Below, one piece after another: positions 21,726-30,780 of a stretch of DNA of 64,000 bases (position 1 is its first letter; every line of letters begins with the position of its first letter). The position numbers and the translations under genes were made by a program. The stretch is from the NCBI RefSeq assembly GCF_000964085.1, contig NZ_JZRB01000004.1:107248-171247 (forward strand). The letters are read 5' to 3'. The notes under the pieces were generated by a model. It was not told the origin of the DNA. It made no database searches and saw only the letters and a program-made list of their open reading frames with translations. The stretch is from Luteibacter yeojuensis (lineage in GTDB: Bacteria; Pseudomonadota; Gammaproteobacteria; Xanthomonadales; Rhodanobacteraceae).

Positions 21726-23237
21726 TCAAGCATTCGCCAACCGCTCGGCCGCCTCGAGCGACGCCTTGTCCCGATTGACCGTGGCCACGGCCAGTTCGCG
21801 GCCGTCTTTCTTGAAGCGCACTTCGCAGTCCTTGCCTTCGATCGAGCCGAGCACTTCCACGTCATCCCATTCGCTGGCGTGGCCGACGTAGCGGATGCTG
21901 GTGTCGTAGTGCATCGTCCAGAAGAACGGGGCTTCGTTGTAGATCTCGTCGATGTCGAGCATGGCCGCGGCGGCGACCTGGCCCTGGCGTTCGGCCACCA
22001 CCCAGTGTTCGACGCGCTGGCGCGTGTCGTCGAGGCCGGGGAAGCGGGCGATGTCGCCCGCGGCGTAGATGTCGTCGTCGGAGGTACGCATCGCGGCGTC
22101 GACGAGCACGCCATCGTCGATCTGCAAGCCCGCCGCTTCGGCCAGCGCGATTCGCGGCGCCACGCCAAGGCCGAGGATCACGGTGGCTGCCGCCACCTTG
22201 CTGCCATCGTCAAGCACCACGGCGCCGTCTTCGTACCCCGTGGCCTTGCGGCCAAGGTGGAAGTGCACGCCGTGCGATTCGTGCAGCGCGCGGATCATGT
22301 TGCCCAGGCCCTCGCCCAGCACGCGCTGCAGCGGCACGGCCTCGTGCCCGATCACGTGCACGTCGATCTTGCGCTCGCGCAACGCCGCGGCCACTTCCAT
22401 GCCGATGAAGCTGCTGCCGACGACGGCGACGGGGCCTGCGTGGCCCAGTGCATCGATGATCGCCCGTGCATCCTGCATCGTCCGCACGGTGAACACGTTC
22501 GGCCCGTCGAAGCCCGGCCCGCCAGGCCGGATCGGCTCCGCGCCCGTGCATAGCAGCAGGGTGTCGTAGTCGAGGCGCTCGCCGGAATCCAGGGTCACCG
22601 TGCGGTGCTCGGCGTTGACGTGGTCGACGGTGACGCCAAGGCGCAGGTCGATCTCGTGCTCTTTGTAGAAATCCTCGTCCTTCAGCGGCATCCATTCGGG
22701 CTGCGCGGTGCCGGCGAGGTAATCCTTCGAGACGTTGGGCCGGTCGTACGGCGCGTCGGTGTCGTCACTGATCATCGTCAGCGTGCCGTCGAAGCCCAGC
22801 TCGCGCAGGCGCTGCGCGGCGGCGAAGCCTGCGCCACCGCCGCCGATGATGACGATGTGGCGATCGGGCGTGTCCGTCGGGTCGGCGGCGTCCGCGGCTG
22901 GCAGCTTCTCGTGGATGAAGAGCTTGCCGTCGCGCTCGTCCACCCGCCACCGGTCGACGGGTGCCAGTGCCGGTGCGCGCACGGCGCGGCCCGTGGTGAG
23001 GTCGAAGCAGGCGTGGTGCAGCGGACAGAACACGTTGCCACCCACACGGATGCCTTCGCCCAGCGCACCGCCGTAATGGCTGCAGGAACCCCCGATGGCC
23101 GCGAACCCATCGGCCGTGCGGCCCACCACCACGGCGTCATCGCCGACGCGACCGGCCAGCACGCCCTCGGCGGGCACGTCACTGGCGGGGATGCCTTGCG
23201 TGAAATCGGGACCGGGCGGCGGCGTGGCTTCGGACAT
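21726..23237 (-). CDS. Rieske-domain NAD(P)H:FAD reductase (AIF family)
   Basis: 503 residues. An N-terminal Rieske [2Fe-2S] domain (CSHYGG, then CPLHHACFD; Cys/His pairs near 52/54 and 71/74) is fused to an FAD/NAD pyridine-nucleotide disulfide oxidoreductase (FAD site IVIIGGGGAGFAAAQRLRE, NAD site VAVVGSSFIGMEVAAALRE, second FAD site DIYAAGDIARFPG). This is the layout of AIF-like proteins and self-contained ferredoxin reductases. It would pass electrons from NAD(P)H to an unknown acceptor. It is convergent with dbpA with 17 bases between. Confidence 0.92.
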   Translation of the reverse strand: MSEATPPPGPDFTQGIPASDVPAEGVLAGRVGDDAVVVGRTADGFAAIGGSCSHYGGALGEGIRVGGNVFCPLHHACFDLTTGRAVRAPALAPVDRWRVDERDGKLFIHEKLPAADAADPTDTPDRHIVIIGGGGAGFAAAQRLRELGFDGTLTMISDDTDAPYDRPNVSKDYLAGTAQPEWMPLKDEDFYKEHEIDLRLGVTVDHVNAEHRTVTLDSGERLDYDTLLLCTGAEPIRPGGPGFDGPNVFTVRTMQDARAIIDALGHAGPVAVVGSSFIGMEVAAALRERKIDVHVIGHEAVPLQRVLGEGLGNMIRALHESHGVHFHLGRKATGYEDGAVVLDDGSKVAAATVILGLGVAPRIALAEAAGLQIDDGVLVDAAMRTSDDDIYAAGDIARFPGLDDTRQRVEHWVVAERQGQVAAAAMLDIDEIYNEAPFFWTMHYDTSIRYVGHASEWDDVEVLGSIEGKDCEVRFKKDGRELAVATVNRDKASLEAAERLANA

Positions 23238-23378
23238 GGCGTGCTCCTGTGCGGCGTGGCGGCGCGCGAGCGGCGGGTGTCGGAAAAAAGAACGGCGCCA
23301 CCGAGGGTGGCTATACCGGGGCGCCGGGGATTGAAGGAATCCACGCCCGATGATGGCGGGCGGCGCGTGTTTGAAATG

Positions 23379-24632
23379 TCAGAGCACGATGCAGGTATTG
23401 CGGCCCGCGCGCTTGGCGGCATACAGGGCGCGGTCGGCGCGGTCGAAGGCCGTGGCGGCCCGCTCGTCGGCGCCGAAGCGGGTGAGCCCGCCCGACATCG
23501 TCACCTTCACCGGCTTCTGGCTCGCATGGAAGGCCAGGCCTTCCACGGTGGCACAGAGCGCACGCGCGACGACGAGTGCGTCGTCGGGGGCGGCGCCCGT
23601 GAACACCGCCGCGAATTCCTCACCGCCATAACGGGCGACGAAAGCCTTGCCTTCCAGCGCCTTCGCCAGGGTCTGGCCGACGATGCGCAGCACGGCATCG
23701 CCCGCCGCATGGCCGTAGGTATCGTTGATGACCTTGAAGTGGTCGATGTCGAAGGCGCCGATGCAAGCCGTGGCCCGGCCCTCGCGCACGTCGGCCTCGA
23801 GCTCGGCCATGCGTCGCTCGTACGCCAGGCGGTTCGGCAGGCCCGTCAGAGGATCGGTAAGGGCCAGCTCGTGCTCGCGGCGCAGCGAGTCCTGCAGCGA
23901 TTCGGTCTGGGTTTCCAGCTCCTCCACCCTATCGCGCATGCGTTCGGCGCGTTCGCGGTACGAGGCCAGCCGGGCGTCCTCGCGCTCGCGGTAATCGCGG
24001 AAATGCTGGTCGATCATGGCCAGGCGGCCGGTGACCTGCTCGCGCAGGGCGGCGAGGTCGCTGGCATCGTGCACCTGCTCGCTTAGCTGGCGCATCTCCG
24101 CGCCCACCTGCTCGCCCAACACCCGGCCCGGATCGGCCGAGGCCGCGGCGCCTTCGAGCTCGGCGACGAGGTAACGGGTCATGTCGCCGAGGCGGCCGCT
24201 GACTTCGGCCAGCAGGTTCTGCAGCTTGGCCACGTCGGCGCGCAACGACGCGATGGCTTCGGCATCTTCGGCGCGGGTGGCGGCGGCCTCGGCCACGGGT
24301 GCCGGCTCGGCCCCGGCGGCCTCGGTCGTGCCGCCGGCACCGGGCGGCGCGACGGCTTCGGCCAACGCCGGCGCACGCGCGTCCAGCGCCGCCACGGCCT
24401 CAGCCAGCGCATCGAGGATCGGTTCCAGGCGTTCGGGCTCGCAGGCCTCGCGCAGGCCTTCACCCAGCTGGTCAAGCAGGCGGTCGGCCGCGGCGCTCTG
24501 CCCGCGGGCGAGCGCCGACAGCCTCAGCACCAGGCGGCGCAGGCTCTCCTCGATGGCACGGAAGTCGCGCTCGTCGCGCTCCATCCGCTCCAGGGCGAGG
24601 TTGTATTTACGCTCCCAGACGTCGTGCTCCAC
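23379..24632 (-). CDS. Soluble diguanylate cyclase with coiled-coil sensor region
   Basis: 417 residues. Start is GTG at 24632, twelve bases after the preceding stop, with GAAGGGG upstream. About 1-250 is helical and Ala/Glu-rich with long coiled-coil stretches, no transmembrane helix. About 255-417 is a GGDEF domain (DPLTGLPNRLAYE, FDIDHFKVINDTYGH, active-site ARYGGEEFA), so it should make c-di-GMP. The inhibitory RxxD site is absent (EGKA at that place). It is the last gene of a four-gene operon with an EAL protein, so synthesis and breakdown are encoded together. Confidence 0.92.
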   Translation of the reverse strand: MEHDVWERKYNLALERMERDERDFRAIEESLRRLVLRLSALARGQSAAADRLLDQLGEGLREACEPERLEPILDALAEAVAALDARAPALAEAVAPPGAGGTTEAAGAEPAPVAEAAATRAEDAEAIASLRADVAKLQNLLAEVSGRLGDMTRYLVAELEGAAASADPGRVLGEQVGAEMRQLSEQVHDASDLAALREQVTGRLAMIDQHFRDYREREDARLASYRERAERMRDRVEELETQTESLQDSLRREHELALTDPLTGLPNRLAYERRMAELEADVREGRATACIGAFDIDHFKVINDTYGHAAGDAVLRIVGQTLAKALEGKAFVARYGGEEFAAVFTGAAPDDALVVARALCATVEGLAFHASQKPVKVTMSGGLTRFGADERAATAFDRADRALYAAKRAGRNTCIVL

Positions 24633-24643
24633 CCCGTGCCCCT

Positions 24644-25828
24644 TCAATAAAGCATCCGCGCCAGCAGCTGCACCTGGTTGCCCCGCTCGCGCGGGCCCAG
24701 GCCAAAATCGAGCCGCCCGGCGCGCGTGGCGTCCACGCGCAGCCATTCGGCGCTGAGGCGCAGCCAGTCGAGCGGGCGCCAGTTTAGCGCGGCGGTGAGC
24801 GCATGCCCGCGCTCGCCGGCACGCCAGGTGCGGAAGGTTTCGTAGCGCAGCGTCGGGCGCCAGGCGCCGCGGTTCCACCCCGCCAGCAGGAACGCCGACT
24901 GGAACCGGTAACGGAAACACTGGATCGGCGGGCAGGCTTCGGTATCGCCATCCATGTCCTGCGCGATCCACGTGACCGGGCCGGTTTCCATCTGCGCGCC
25001 CAGCGACCAGAAATGCGTACGCCACGCGTACAGGTGGTCGTTGCCATCGTTGTACAGGCGCGACGCCGTGGGGTTGCCGCGGTTGTCGTAGCGCAGCACG
25101 TGCACCTGGAACCCGCGCGGCGAGCTCCAGCCACCGTCGGCGTACCAGCCGGTGCGGCGGCCGATGGACTGGAACGGCGCATAGCGTTCGTGCCCGCCTT
25201 CGTCGTCGGGCTCGGGCAGGCGGCCGCCCAGGCCCAGCGTGGCGTCGTTGAACGACCACCCGCGCGCGGCGAGCGCCTGGCCGGCCACGTCGTTGTGGCG
25301 CACCAGGCCGCCGCCGAACGTGGCCGTGCCGCTTTCGCCGCGCCACTCCTCGCGCAGCTCGGCGCCGATGCCGCGGATTTCTTCGCCCACCCAGCTGTTG
25401 ATGGCCGAGGGCGTGATGGTCCATGGGCTGGTCCAGCCGATGCCATCGTTTTCGAGCGAGATGGGCAGGAAGTATTCGCCCACCTTCACCGAGGTGCGCC
25501 ACGCGGAGAGCGATAGCGGCCGGTAGCGCAGGTACGCCTCGGGCACCTGCCAGTCGTCGCGGTCGGTGCGCTGCACCTGCACGTCGGCCAGGGCGAACAG
25601 CGCGGGCGTGAGCTGGGCCGTGACCACCACGCCGGCCGCGCCGAAGCGCACGCCGCGGGCGTCATCGCCGTAGCGTGTGCGGCCCGGGCCACCCTGCATG
25701 AAGCTGGCGTCGTCGGGCGCATCGACCAGCCGCGCATCCGCGAACGCATGCACTTTCACATCCTGCGCGGCGGCGAAGGACGGGGCAAGGCTGGCGAGGG
25801 CGAGGAGGAAGGCAAGGCACCGCGTCAC
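24644..25828 (-). CDS. Exported outer-membrane beta-barrel-like protein in c-di-GMP operon
   Basis: 394 residues. Start is GTG overlapping the TGA of the EAL gene (GTGA), followed by a signal peptide (about 1-19, ending PSFAAA). The mature part is rich in alternating aromatic strands (VQVQRTDRDDWQVPEAYLRY, FRYRFQSAFLLAGWNRG, HALTAALNWRPLDWLRLSAE) and ends with VQLLARMLY, a plausible beta-signal. No family name recognised. Its place between an EAL and a GGDEF gene suggests a surface partner or sensor for the c-di-GMP pair. Confidence 0.8.
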   Translation of the reverse strand: MTRCLAFLLALASLAPSFAAAQDVKVHAFADARLVDAPDDASFMQGGPGRTRYGDDARGVRFGAAGVVVTAQLTPALFALADVQVQRTDRDDWQVPEAYLRYRPLSLSAWRTSVKVGEYFLPISLENDGIGWTSPWTITPSAINSWVGEEIRGIGAELREEWRGESGTATFGGGLVRHNDVAGQALAARGWSFNDATLGLGGRLPEPDDEGGHERYAPFQSIGRRTGWYADGGWSSPRGFQVHVLRYDNRGNPTASRLYNDGNDHLYAWRTHFWSLGAQMETGPVTWIAQDMDGDTEACPPIQCFRYRFQSAFLLAGWNRGAWRPTLRYETFRTWRAGERGHALTAALNWRPLDWLRLSAEWLRVDATRAGRLDFGLGPRERGNQVQLLARMLY

Positions 25829-28161
25829 GCGCCACCCGGGTCCCGCGCGCCGATGCGCGCCACGAAGGCAGCGAAATCCACCGGGCGGCCGACGTGGTAT
25901 CCCTGGGCGTGGTCGCACCCCACCGATGCGAGGAACGCCATGCTCTCCGCATCCTCGACGCCTTCGGCCGTCACCTGGTACCCCAGGCGATGGCCGAGCT
26001 CCACCAGCGAACGCACGATGGTCCGGTCGGTGGGGTCGGTGGCGAGGTGCTGGACGAACATCTTGTCGATCTTCAGTTCACGGACAGGCAGCCGGCGGAG
26101 GTAGGCGAACGAGGTCTGGCCGATGCCAAAATCATCGATCGCCATGTCGATACCCGTATCGGCCAGGCGGCGAAGGACTTGAAGTGCCGCCTCGGGCTCG
26201 CCGATCACCGCGCTCTCGGTCACCTCCAGCGCGATGGCCGAGGCCGGCACGCCGTGGGCGTGCAACAGCTCGGCCACGCGGTCGGGCAGCCCCGGGTCGC
26301 CGATATCGCGGGCGGAGAGGTTCAGCGACACGCGGATGCTATGCCCCGCATGGATCAGCTCGGCGGCATGCGCGATGCCGTGGGCCAGCACCCAGCGGGT
26401 GAGCCGGCCGATGTTGCCGGTCTCCTCCGCCACGGTGATGAACATCTCGGGCGGCACCATGCCCCGCCCCGGCCGGTGCCAGCGGATGAGGGCCTCGGCC
26501 GCGTCGACCTGGCCATCGGCCAGGCGCAGCTTGGGCTGGAAGAACAGCTCCAGCGCGTCGGCATCGATGGCCGCGCGCAGCTCGCTCATCAGCGACAGGC
26601 GCTCGGGGCGGTGCGGATCCGATGGCGGGTCGTACACATCCACGCCGCGCGTGGATTTCAGCGCCGCGAACTCCGCCACCTCGGCACGCCGCATCAGGGG
26701 CGCGGCGCGCTCGCCGTGCGCAGGCGCCAGCGCGATGCCGACGGCGGGCCCCATGTCCATGCTCACGTCGCCCTCGTGGTAGGGCTGGCCCAGGGCATCC
26801 ACCATGCGGAAGGCGGCGGCGATGGCCTCGGCGCGGTCGGCGCCGCGCAGCCACACCACGAACTGCGTATCGGTGGCACGGCCAACGAAGTGCTGCGGCG
26901 CCGCCTGGCACAGGCGCTGGCCGGCATCGCGCATGAGCCGGTCGGCCAGCGCGTGGCCCACCGTCTTGATGATGTCGGGCAGGCGCGTCACGCCCACGAT
27001 CAGCAGCGCGCCCACCTGCGCCGCGGCCGAGGCGAGGTCGTTGTCGATGGCGTCTTCGGCGGCGGCGCGGTTGGGCAGGCCCGTCACCTCGTCGTGCAAG
27101 GCCTGGTGGCGGATGCGCAGCTCGCGCTCGCGCACCGCATCGCCCATGGTGCGGAACGCCGTGGCCAGTTCGCCGATCTCGTCGCGACGGCGCACGTCGG
27201 GCGCATCGTGGTAGTCGCCACCGGCGATGCGCCGCGCGGACTCGGCCAGCGCTTCCACGGGCCGCGACACGCCGCGCGCCACCAGCCACGCCACGAAGAA
27301 ACCGGCCACCAGCGCGAAGGCCAGCAGCGCCAGCCACGCGTTCCACACCGGCTGGAACGGGTGCAGCGCGTCGTCGAGCGAATAGCCGAGCACCGCGTAC
27401 ACCGCGCCGCCACCGCGCGCCTGGGTCAGCGGCTGCGCCAGCACGAGGTATTCGCGGCCCATGATGCGAACCAGCCGCGGCTCCGAGGGCAGCCGCGCGC
27501 CCGCGCCCTGGAACTGCGCAGTGAGTTCGGAATGCGACGTGCCCCGCGCGATGACGGCGTAGCCATCCTTCACCGGCGTGGCCAGCTCGACATCGCGCGG
27601 CAATGCGGAGAGTTGCTGCATGTGCGCGATGAGCGCGTCATCGACCGGGATGCTGGCCACCACCAGGCCCACCGGCTGCGGCGCGTAGATCGGCACGACC
27701 ACGACCCAGTACGCCTTGCCGCCCGTGACCGCCATGGCCGCCGTACGCTCGTCGTAGGCGCGCGCGAGCAGGTCGGGCCATGCGAACGGCTTGCCCTCGT
27801 CGGTGCCCGCGGTATCCACCTGCACGCTGCCGTCGAGGTGCAGCAGCTGCATGCGCGCCGCGCCCACGCGGCGGCCGTGGTTGCGCAGCACCGAGAGGAT
27901 GGTGTCGCGGTCACTGGCGGCGATGGCCGAGCGCAGGCCGTAATCCAGCGACATGATCTGCACGCCAGCGGCCACGCTGGCCGAGAGATCGTTCATCTGC
28001 GCCACGAAGGCATGGGCGTTGGCGGCCAGCTGGCGGCCACCCTCCTGCACCAGTTCGCGCCGCGCCACCGTGTAGCCCAGCACGGCGGTGACGCCCTGGA
28101 CGAAGATCAGCGTGGCGACGAAGAAAAGCGCCAGCCGCGTGCGGAAGCCGGGCACGCGCAT
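25825..28161 (-). CDS. Membrane c-di-GMP phosphodiesterase: periplasmic sensor-HAMP-degenerate GGDEF-EAL
   Basis: 778 residues. One helix at about 8-30, a periplasmic sensor of about 240 residues (Cache-like), a second helix near 280-300, then HAMP. A GGDEF domain follows with DEVTGLPNRAAAE but with TDTQF at the active-site loop, so it cannot be a normal cyclase. The EAL domain (about 530-770) keeps its key residues: EALIRW, NLSARD, EVTESAVI, DDFGIG, LKIDK, EGVED. It should hydrolyse c-di-GMP, perhaps controlled by GTP bound to the dead GGDEF. It starts seven bases after the cupredoxin-like gene. Confidence 0.93.
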   Translation of the reverse strand: MRVPGFRTRLALFFVATLIFVQGVTAVLGYTVARRELVQEGGRQLAANAHAFVAQMNDLSASVAAGVQIMSLDYGLRSAIAASDRDTILSVLRNHGRRVGAARMQLLHLDGSVQVDTAGTDEGKPFAWPDLLARAYDERTAAMAVTGGKAYWVVVVPIYAPQPVGLVVASIPVDDALIAHMQQLSALPRDVELATPVKDGYAVIARGTSHSELTAQFQGAGARLPSEPRLVRIMGREYLVLAQPLTQARGGGAVYAVLGYSLDDALHPFQPVWNAWLALLAFALVAGFFVAWLVARGVSRPVEALAESARRIAGGDYHDAPDVRRRDEIGELATAFRTMGDAVRERELRIRHQALHDEVTGLPNRAAAEDAIDNDLASAAAQVGALLIVGVTRLPDIIKTVGHALADRLMRDAGQRLCQAAPQHFVGRATDTQFVVWLRGADRAEAIAAAFRMVDALGQPYHEGDVSMDMGPAVGIALAPAHGERAAPLMRRAEVAEFAALKSTRGVDVYDPPSDPHRPERLSLMSELRAAIDADALELFFQPKLRLADGQVDAAEALIRWHRPGRGMVPPEMFITVAEETGNIGRLTRWVLAHGIAHAAELIHAGHSIRVSLNLSARDIGDPGLPDRVAELLHAHGVPASAIALEVTESAVIGEPEAALQVLRRLADTGIDMAIDDFGIGQTSFAYLRRLPVRELKIDKMFVQHLATDPTDRTIVRSLVELGHRLGYQVTAEGVEDAESMAFLASVGCDHAQGYHVGRPVDFAAFVARIGARDPGGA

Positions 28162-28168
28162 GGGCGGC

Positions 28169-28813
28169 TCAGTACCCGATGTGCTCGCGATCCATGGGGC
28201 CGCGCGGGTTCGGCAGCAGCGCGAGCACGAAGCGCAGCGTGGCCGGCGCGCCCTCGGCCACCGTCACGCCCTGGATCGGCAGCGTGATGCCGGGGCGCAG
28301 CTGCGGGTGCCACGCGTGCGCCTTGTAGCCGCCCGCGGCGAGGCCATCGATGCTTGCCCTGCCCTTCGCGTCGGTCACTGCCATCTCCGGGTCCTTCGTC
28401 ACGTACAGGTACGTGAGCATGTGGTCGTGGATGTTGCAGCCCACGGCCGCGTTGCCGGGGTTGTTCATCACGAGCGGCGCGCTGCTCTCGCCGGGTGCCA
28501 GCATGTACTCGAATTTCTGCAGCGCCGAGAACGAGTACACATGGTGGCGCGTGATGTCGCTGTTGCGGAACACGACGCTATCGCCCACGCGCAGCGCCGT
28601 GACGTACGGGATGAAGGTCTCATCCTTCTGGTCGACGAAATGCGTGGCGGCGGCGCCGCTGCGCGCAGGCGTGCCAGGGTTGGGCGCCAGGGTGACGACG
28701 GCATCGGGGATGGGCTTGCCAGCGGCATCCACCACTTCGATGGCCACGCGGCCGGCGAAGGCGGGCGCGGCCGACAACATGGATAGCGTCGCGATGGCGA
28801 ACAGGCAGCGCAT
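28169..28813 (-). CDS. Exported cupredoxin-like protein (methylamine-utilisation type)
   Basis: 214 residues, signal peptide about 1-20 (APAFAG). A carboxypeptidase-regulatory-like beta segment comes first (VVDAAGKPIPDAVVTL) and then a cupredoxin fold with FRNSDITRHHVYSF and GCNIHDHMLTYLYV, which together give the His, Cys, His and possibly Met of a type 1 copper site. GGGGGA precedes the ATG. It is the first gene of the operon with the EAL, barrel and GGDEF genes, so it may feed a copper or redox signal to the periplasmic sensor domain. Confidence 0.82.
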   Translation of the reverse strand: MRCLFAIATLSMLSAAPAFAGRVAIEVVDAAGKPIPDAVVTLAPNPGTPARSGAAATHFVDQKDETFIPYVTALRVGDSVVFRNSDITRHHVYSFSALQKFEYMLAPGESSAPLVMNNPGNAAVGCNIHDHMLTYLYVTKDPEMAVTDAKGRASIDGLAAGGYKAHAWHPQLRPGITLPIQGVTVAEGAPATLRFVLALLPNPRGPMDREHIGY

Positions 28814-28856
28814 AAGGATCCCCCGGTGAGGGCCCTAGCCTAGCCGATGTGGTGGC

Positions 28857-29057
28857 TTACCCGCGAACGGGGCGCAGCATGCGGCAGATGCCCACGATGG
28901 GGCGCGTCGGGCCGCAGGGGTCGCTGTGCCAGGGGTCGGGGCGATGGCGCAGTGCAACGCTGTCGAACGATGCCTGGCCGAGGCCGCCGGCGCTGCCACA
29001 GGCCACCGTGAGCGCAAGGCCCGCGAGAAACAAAGTGATGGTGCGCCTGGCTGCCAT
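28857..29057 (-). CDS. 66-residue exported peptide; candidate cargo of the adjacent ABC exporter
   Basis: 66 residues with a hydrophobic N-terminal segment (6-19) ending TVACGSAGG, which could be a signal peptide or a weak lipobox at Cys20. The mature part is polar, with Cys48 and Cys58 framing CGPTRPIVGIC, and ends RMLRPVRG. A strong AGGGGG site lies eight bases before the ATG at 29057. It is 29 bases downstream of the ABC exporter and third in an operon HprK-like, ABC, peptide driven by the ECF-type promoter at 31835-31863. No family recognised. It might be a modified secreted peptide or a small lipoprotein. Confidence 0.7.
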   Translation of the reverse strand: MAARRTITLFLAGLALTVACGSAGGLGQASFDSVALRHRPDPWHSDPCGPTRPIVGICRMLRPVRG

Positions 29058-29086
29058 GGCCGAACCCCCTGTCGTCGGCATTGACG

Positions 29087-30778
29087 TTAGGCCGGCCGGC
29101 GTGAAGGGACAATAGTCCGAATGGTGGGGAGGGCGTCTACCTCGGCATAGCCCGCGGCCACCCGGACGTGCACGTCGGCGATCGTGGCCACGGCCTCGCG
29201 GTGCGAGACCACCAGCAGGATCGTGCCCGGCAGGCTGGCCCGCACGCCGCGCAGCACGGCCAGTTCCGAGGGCCCGTCGAGCCCGCTGGTGGCCTCGTCC
29301 AGCACGGCGAGCACGGGGCGGCGCAGGATCACCTGGGCCAGCATCAGCCGCTGCATCTCCCCGCCGGAGAGGCGGCTGGCCGGGCCATTCACGTCCAGGC
29401 CCAGGCCTTCCGTGGCGGCGTCGACGCGGGCAAGCAGGCCCACCGTGCGCAAGGTGGCGCGCAAGGTGGCGTCGGTGGCCTCCGGGTCGGCCCACTGGAG
29501 CACCTCGCGCACCGTGCGCTGCCACGGCCGCACGCCCTGCGCCACATAGGCCCCGCGGGCCACGTGGGCCTGCCAGGCGGCGAAATCGAGCGGCGTTGCG
29601 CCGCGGCGTGCCGCGAACGTTGCCGGCGGCGCCATGCCGGCGAGCGCGTCGACCAGGCTGCTCTTGCCGATGCCGGAATCGCCCGTCACCAGGATGAGTT
29701 CGCCCGGGCGCAGCACGAGCCCTTCCAGGATCAGGCCATCGCGCGGCGGCTGCACGCGCAGGTGGTCGATCGTAATGGGGGCGACCTCGCCGCCACCGGG
29801 CGGCGGCTCGTCCTGCGATGGCGCGGCGGCAACGTGCATGTAGCGTTGCCACAGCACCAGGGCGGGTTCCGCCGAACGCAGTTGCTGGAAGCCCTGCCGC
29901 GTGGACACGAGGTACGGCAGCAGGCGGCCCAGCAGCAGGCCGACCGCGACGAGCCCCGCGCCGTCCACGCTGCCACCACGATGGGCAAGGACAAACACCG
30001 CCGGGATACCCAGCGCGGCGCCCAGTTCGAGCACCAGGCGGCTCGACGCCACGAGTTCGAGCTGGCGGCGGTAGCCCTCACCCAGCCGTTGCGAGACATC
30101 GCCGTAACTCGCGCGCTCGGCGTCTTCACGGCCGAACGAGCGCACATGGCGCAGCCGGCGCGGGAAATCCTCGCTGTGCCAGAACAGCGCCGTCATGTCG
30201 GCGACGTAACGGCGGCTCACGTCGGCCTGCTCCTTGCCCGTCACGCGCGAGGTCAGCACGATGGCGGCGAGCAGCACGGGGATCGACAGCATCAGCAGCG
30301 GCGAAATCCAGAAGGCGAAGCCGATGCTCACCAGTGACGTGAGCAGCGCCACGGCCAGCTGCTGCATCGCGCTGAACCCCTGCACGAGGATCTCGCCGTT
30401 GTAGGTGAGCACGTTGGCGATCTCCGCGGAGCGGCTGCCGTCGAGCTCACGCAGGGGTGCGCGCAGCAGGTGCGCGTGCACGTCGCCGCGCAGCGCCACC
30501 GCGAAGCGCGCCACTTGTGCCGCGCCCAGGCGGGCCGACTGCCAACGCAGCCACGCGAAGGCGACGCCGGCCAAGGCAAACCCCGCGGCGTTGGTGGCAA
30601 GGCTCGCGCTGGCCAGGGGCACGTCGTGGCCCGGTTGCACGAGGGGCACCAGCAACACGGCCGATACGCTGCCGCTGACGGCTGCGCCGACGGAGAGCAA
30701 CGCATACACCAGCAGCGACACGCGCTCGGCGCGTGGCAGCAACGCCAGCACGCCACGCCAGGCGGGCGCGATGCGCAT
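29087..30778 (-). CDS. ABC exporter, fused permease and ATPase (type 1)
   Basis: 563 residues: six-helix permease (about 1-310) then ATPase with Walker A GDSGIGKSSL, signature RLSGGEMQRL, Walker B VLAVLDEATSGLD and H loop VVSHRE. There is no N-terminal C39 peptidase domain. It starts two bases after the kinase-like gene stop, so the two are translationally coupled. By context the cargo may be the 66-residue peptide encoded next, or a glycan or lipid precursor; exporters of this type occur in peptide-natural-product clusters. Confidence 0.9.
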   Translation of the reverse strand: MRIAPAWRGVLALLPRAERVSLLVYALLSVGAAVSGSVSAVLLVPLVQPGHDVPLASASLATNAAGFALAGVAFAWLRWQSARLGAAQVARFAVALRGDVHAHLLRAPLRELDGSRSAEIANVLTYNGEILVQGFSAMQQLAVALLTSLVSIGFAFWISPLLMLSIPVLLAAIVLTSRVTGKEQADVSRRYVADMTALFWHSEDFPRRLRHVRSFGREDAERASYGDVSQRLGEGYRRQLELVASSRLVLELGAALGIPAVFVLAHRGGSVDGAGLVAVGLLLGRLLPYLVSTRQGFQQLRSAEPALVLWQRYMHVAAAPSQDEPPPGGGEVAPITIDHLRVQPPRDGLILEGLVLRPGELILVTGDSGIGKSSLVDALAGMAPPATFAARRGATPLDFAAWQAHVARGAYVAQGVRPWQRTVREVLQWADPEATDATLRATLRTVGLLARVDAATEGLGLDVNGPASRLSGGEMQRLMLAQVILRRPVLAVLDEATSGLDGPSELAVLRGVRASLPGTILLVVSHREAVATIADVHVRVAAGYAEVDALPTIRTIVPSRRPA

Positions 30779-30780
30779 GC

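Noticed and set aside
24633..25502. Extension of the diguanylate cyclase frame into the upstream barrel gene
   Set aside because: This part is the shadow frame of the barrel gene; a GTG with GAAGGGG at 24632 gives a coherent protein.
25829..25918. N-terminal extension of the barrel protein in the c-di-GMP operon
   Set aside because: The GTG at 25828 overlaps the previous stop and begins a proper signal peptide; the extension is Arg/Pro-rich and lies inside the EAL gene.
25894..28287. 797-codon plus-strand frame opposite the EAL gene
   Set aside because: His/Gly/Arg-rich shadow translation; all functional motifs are on the minus strand.
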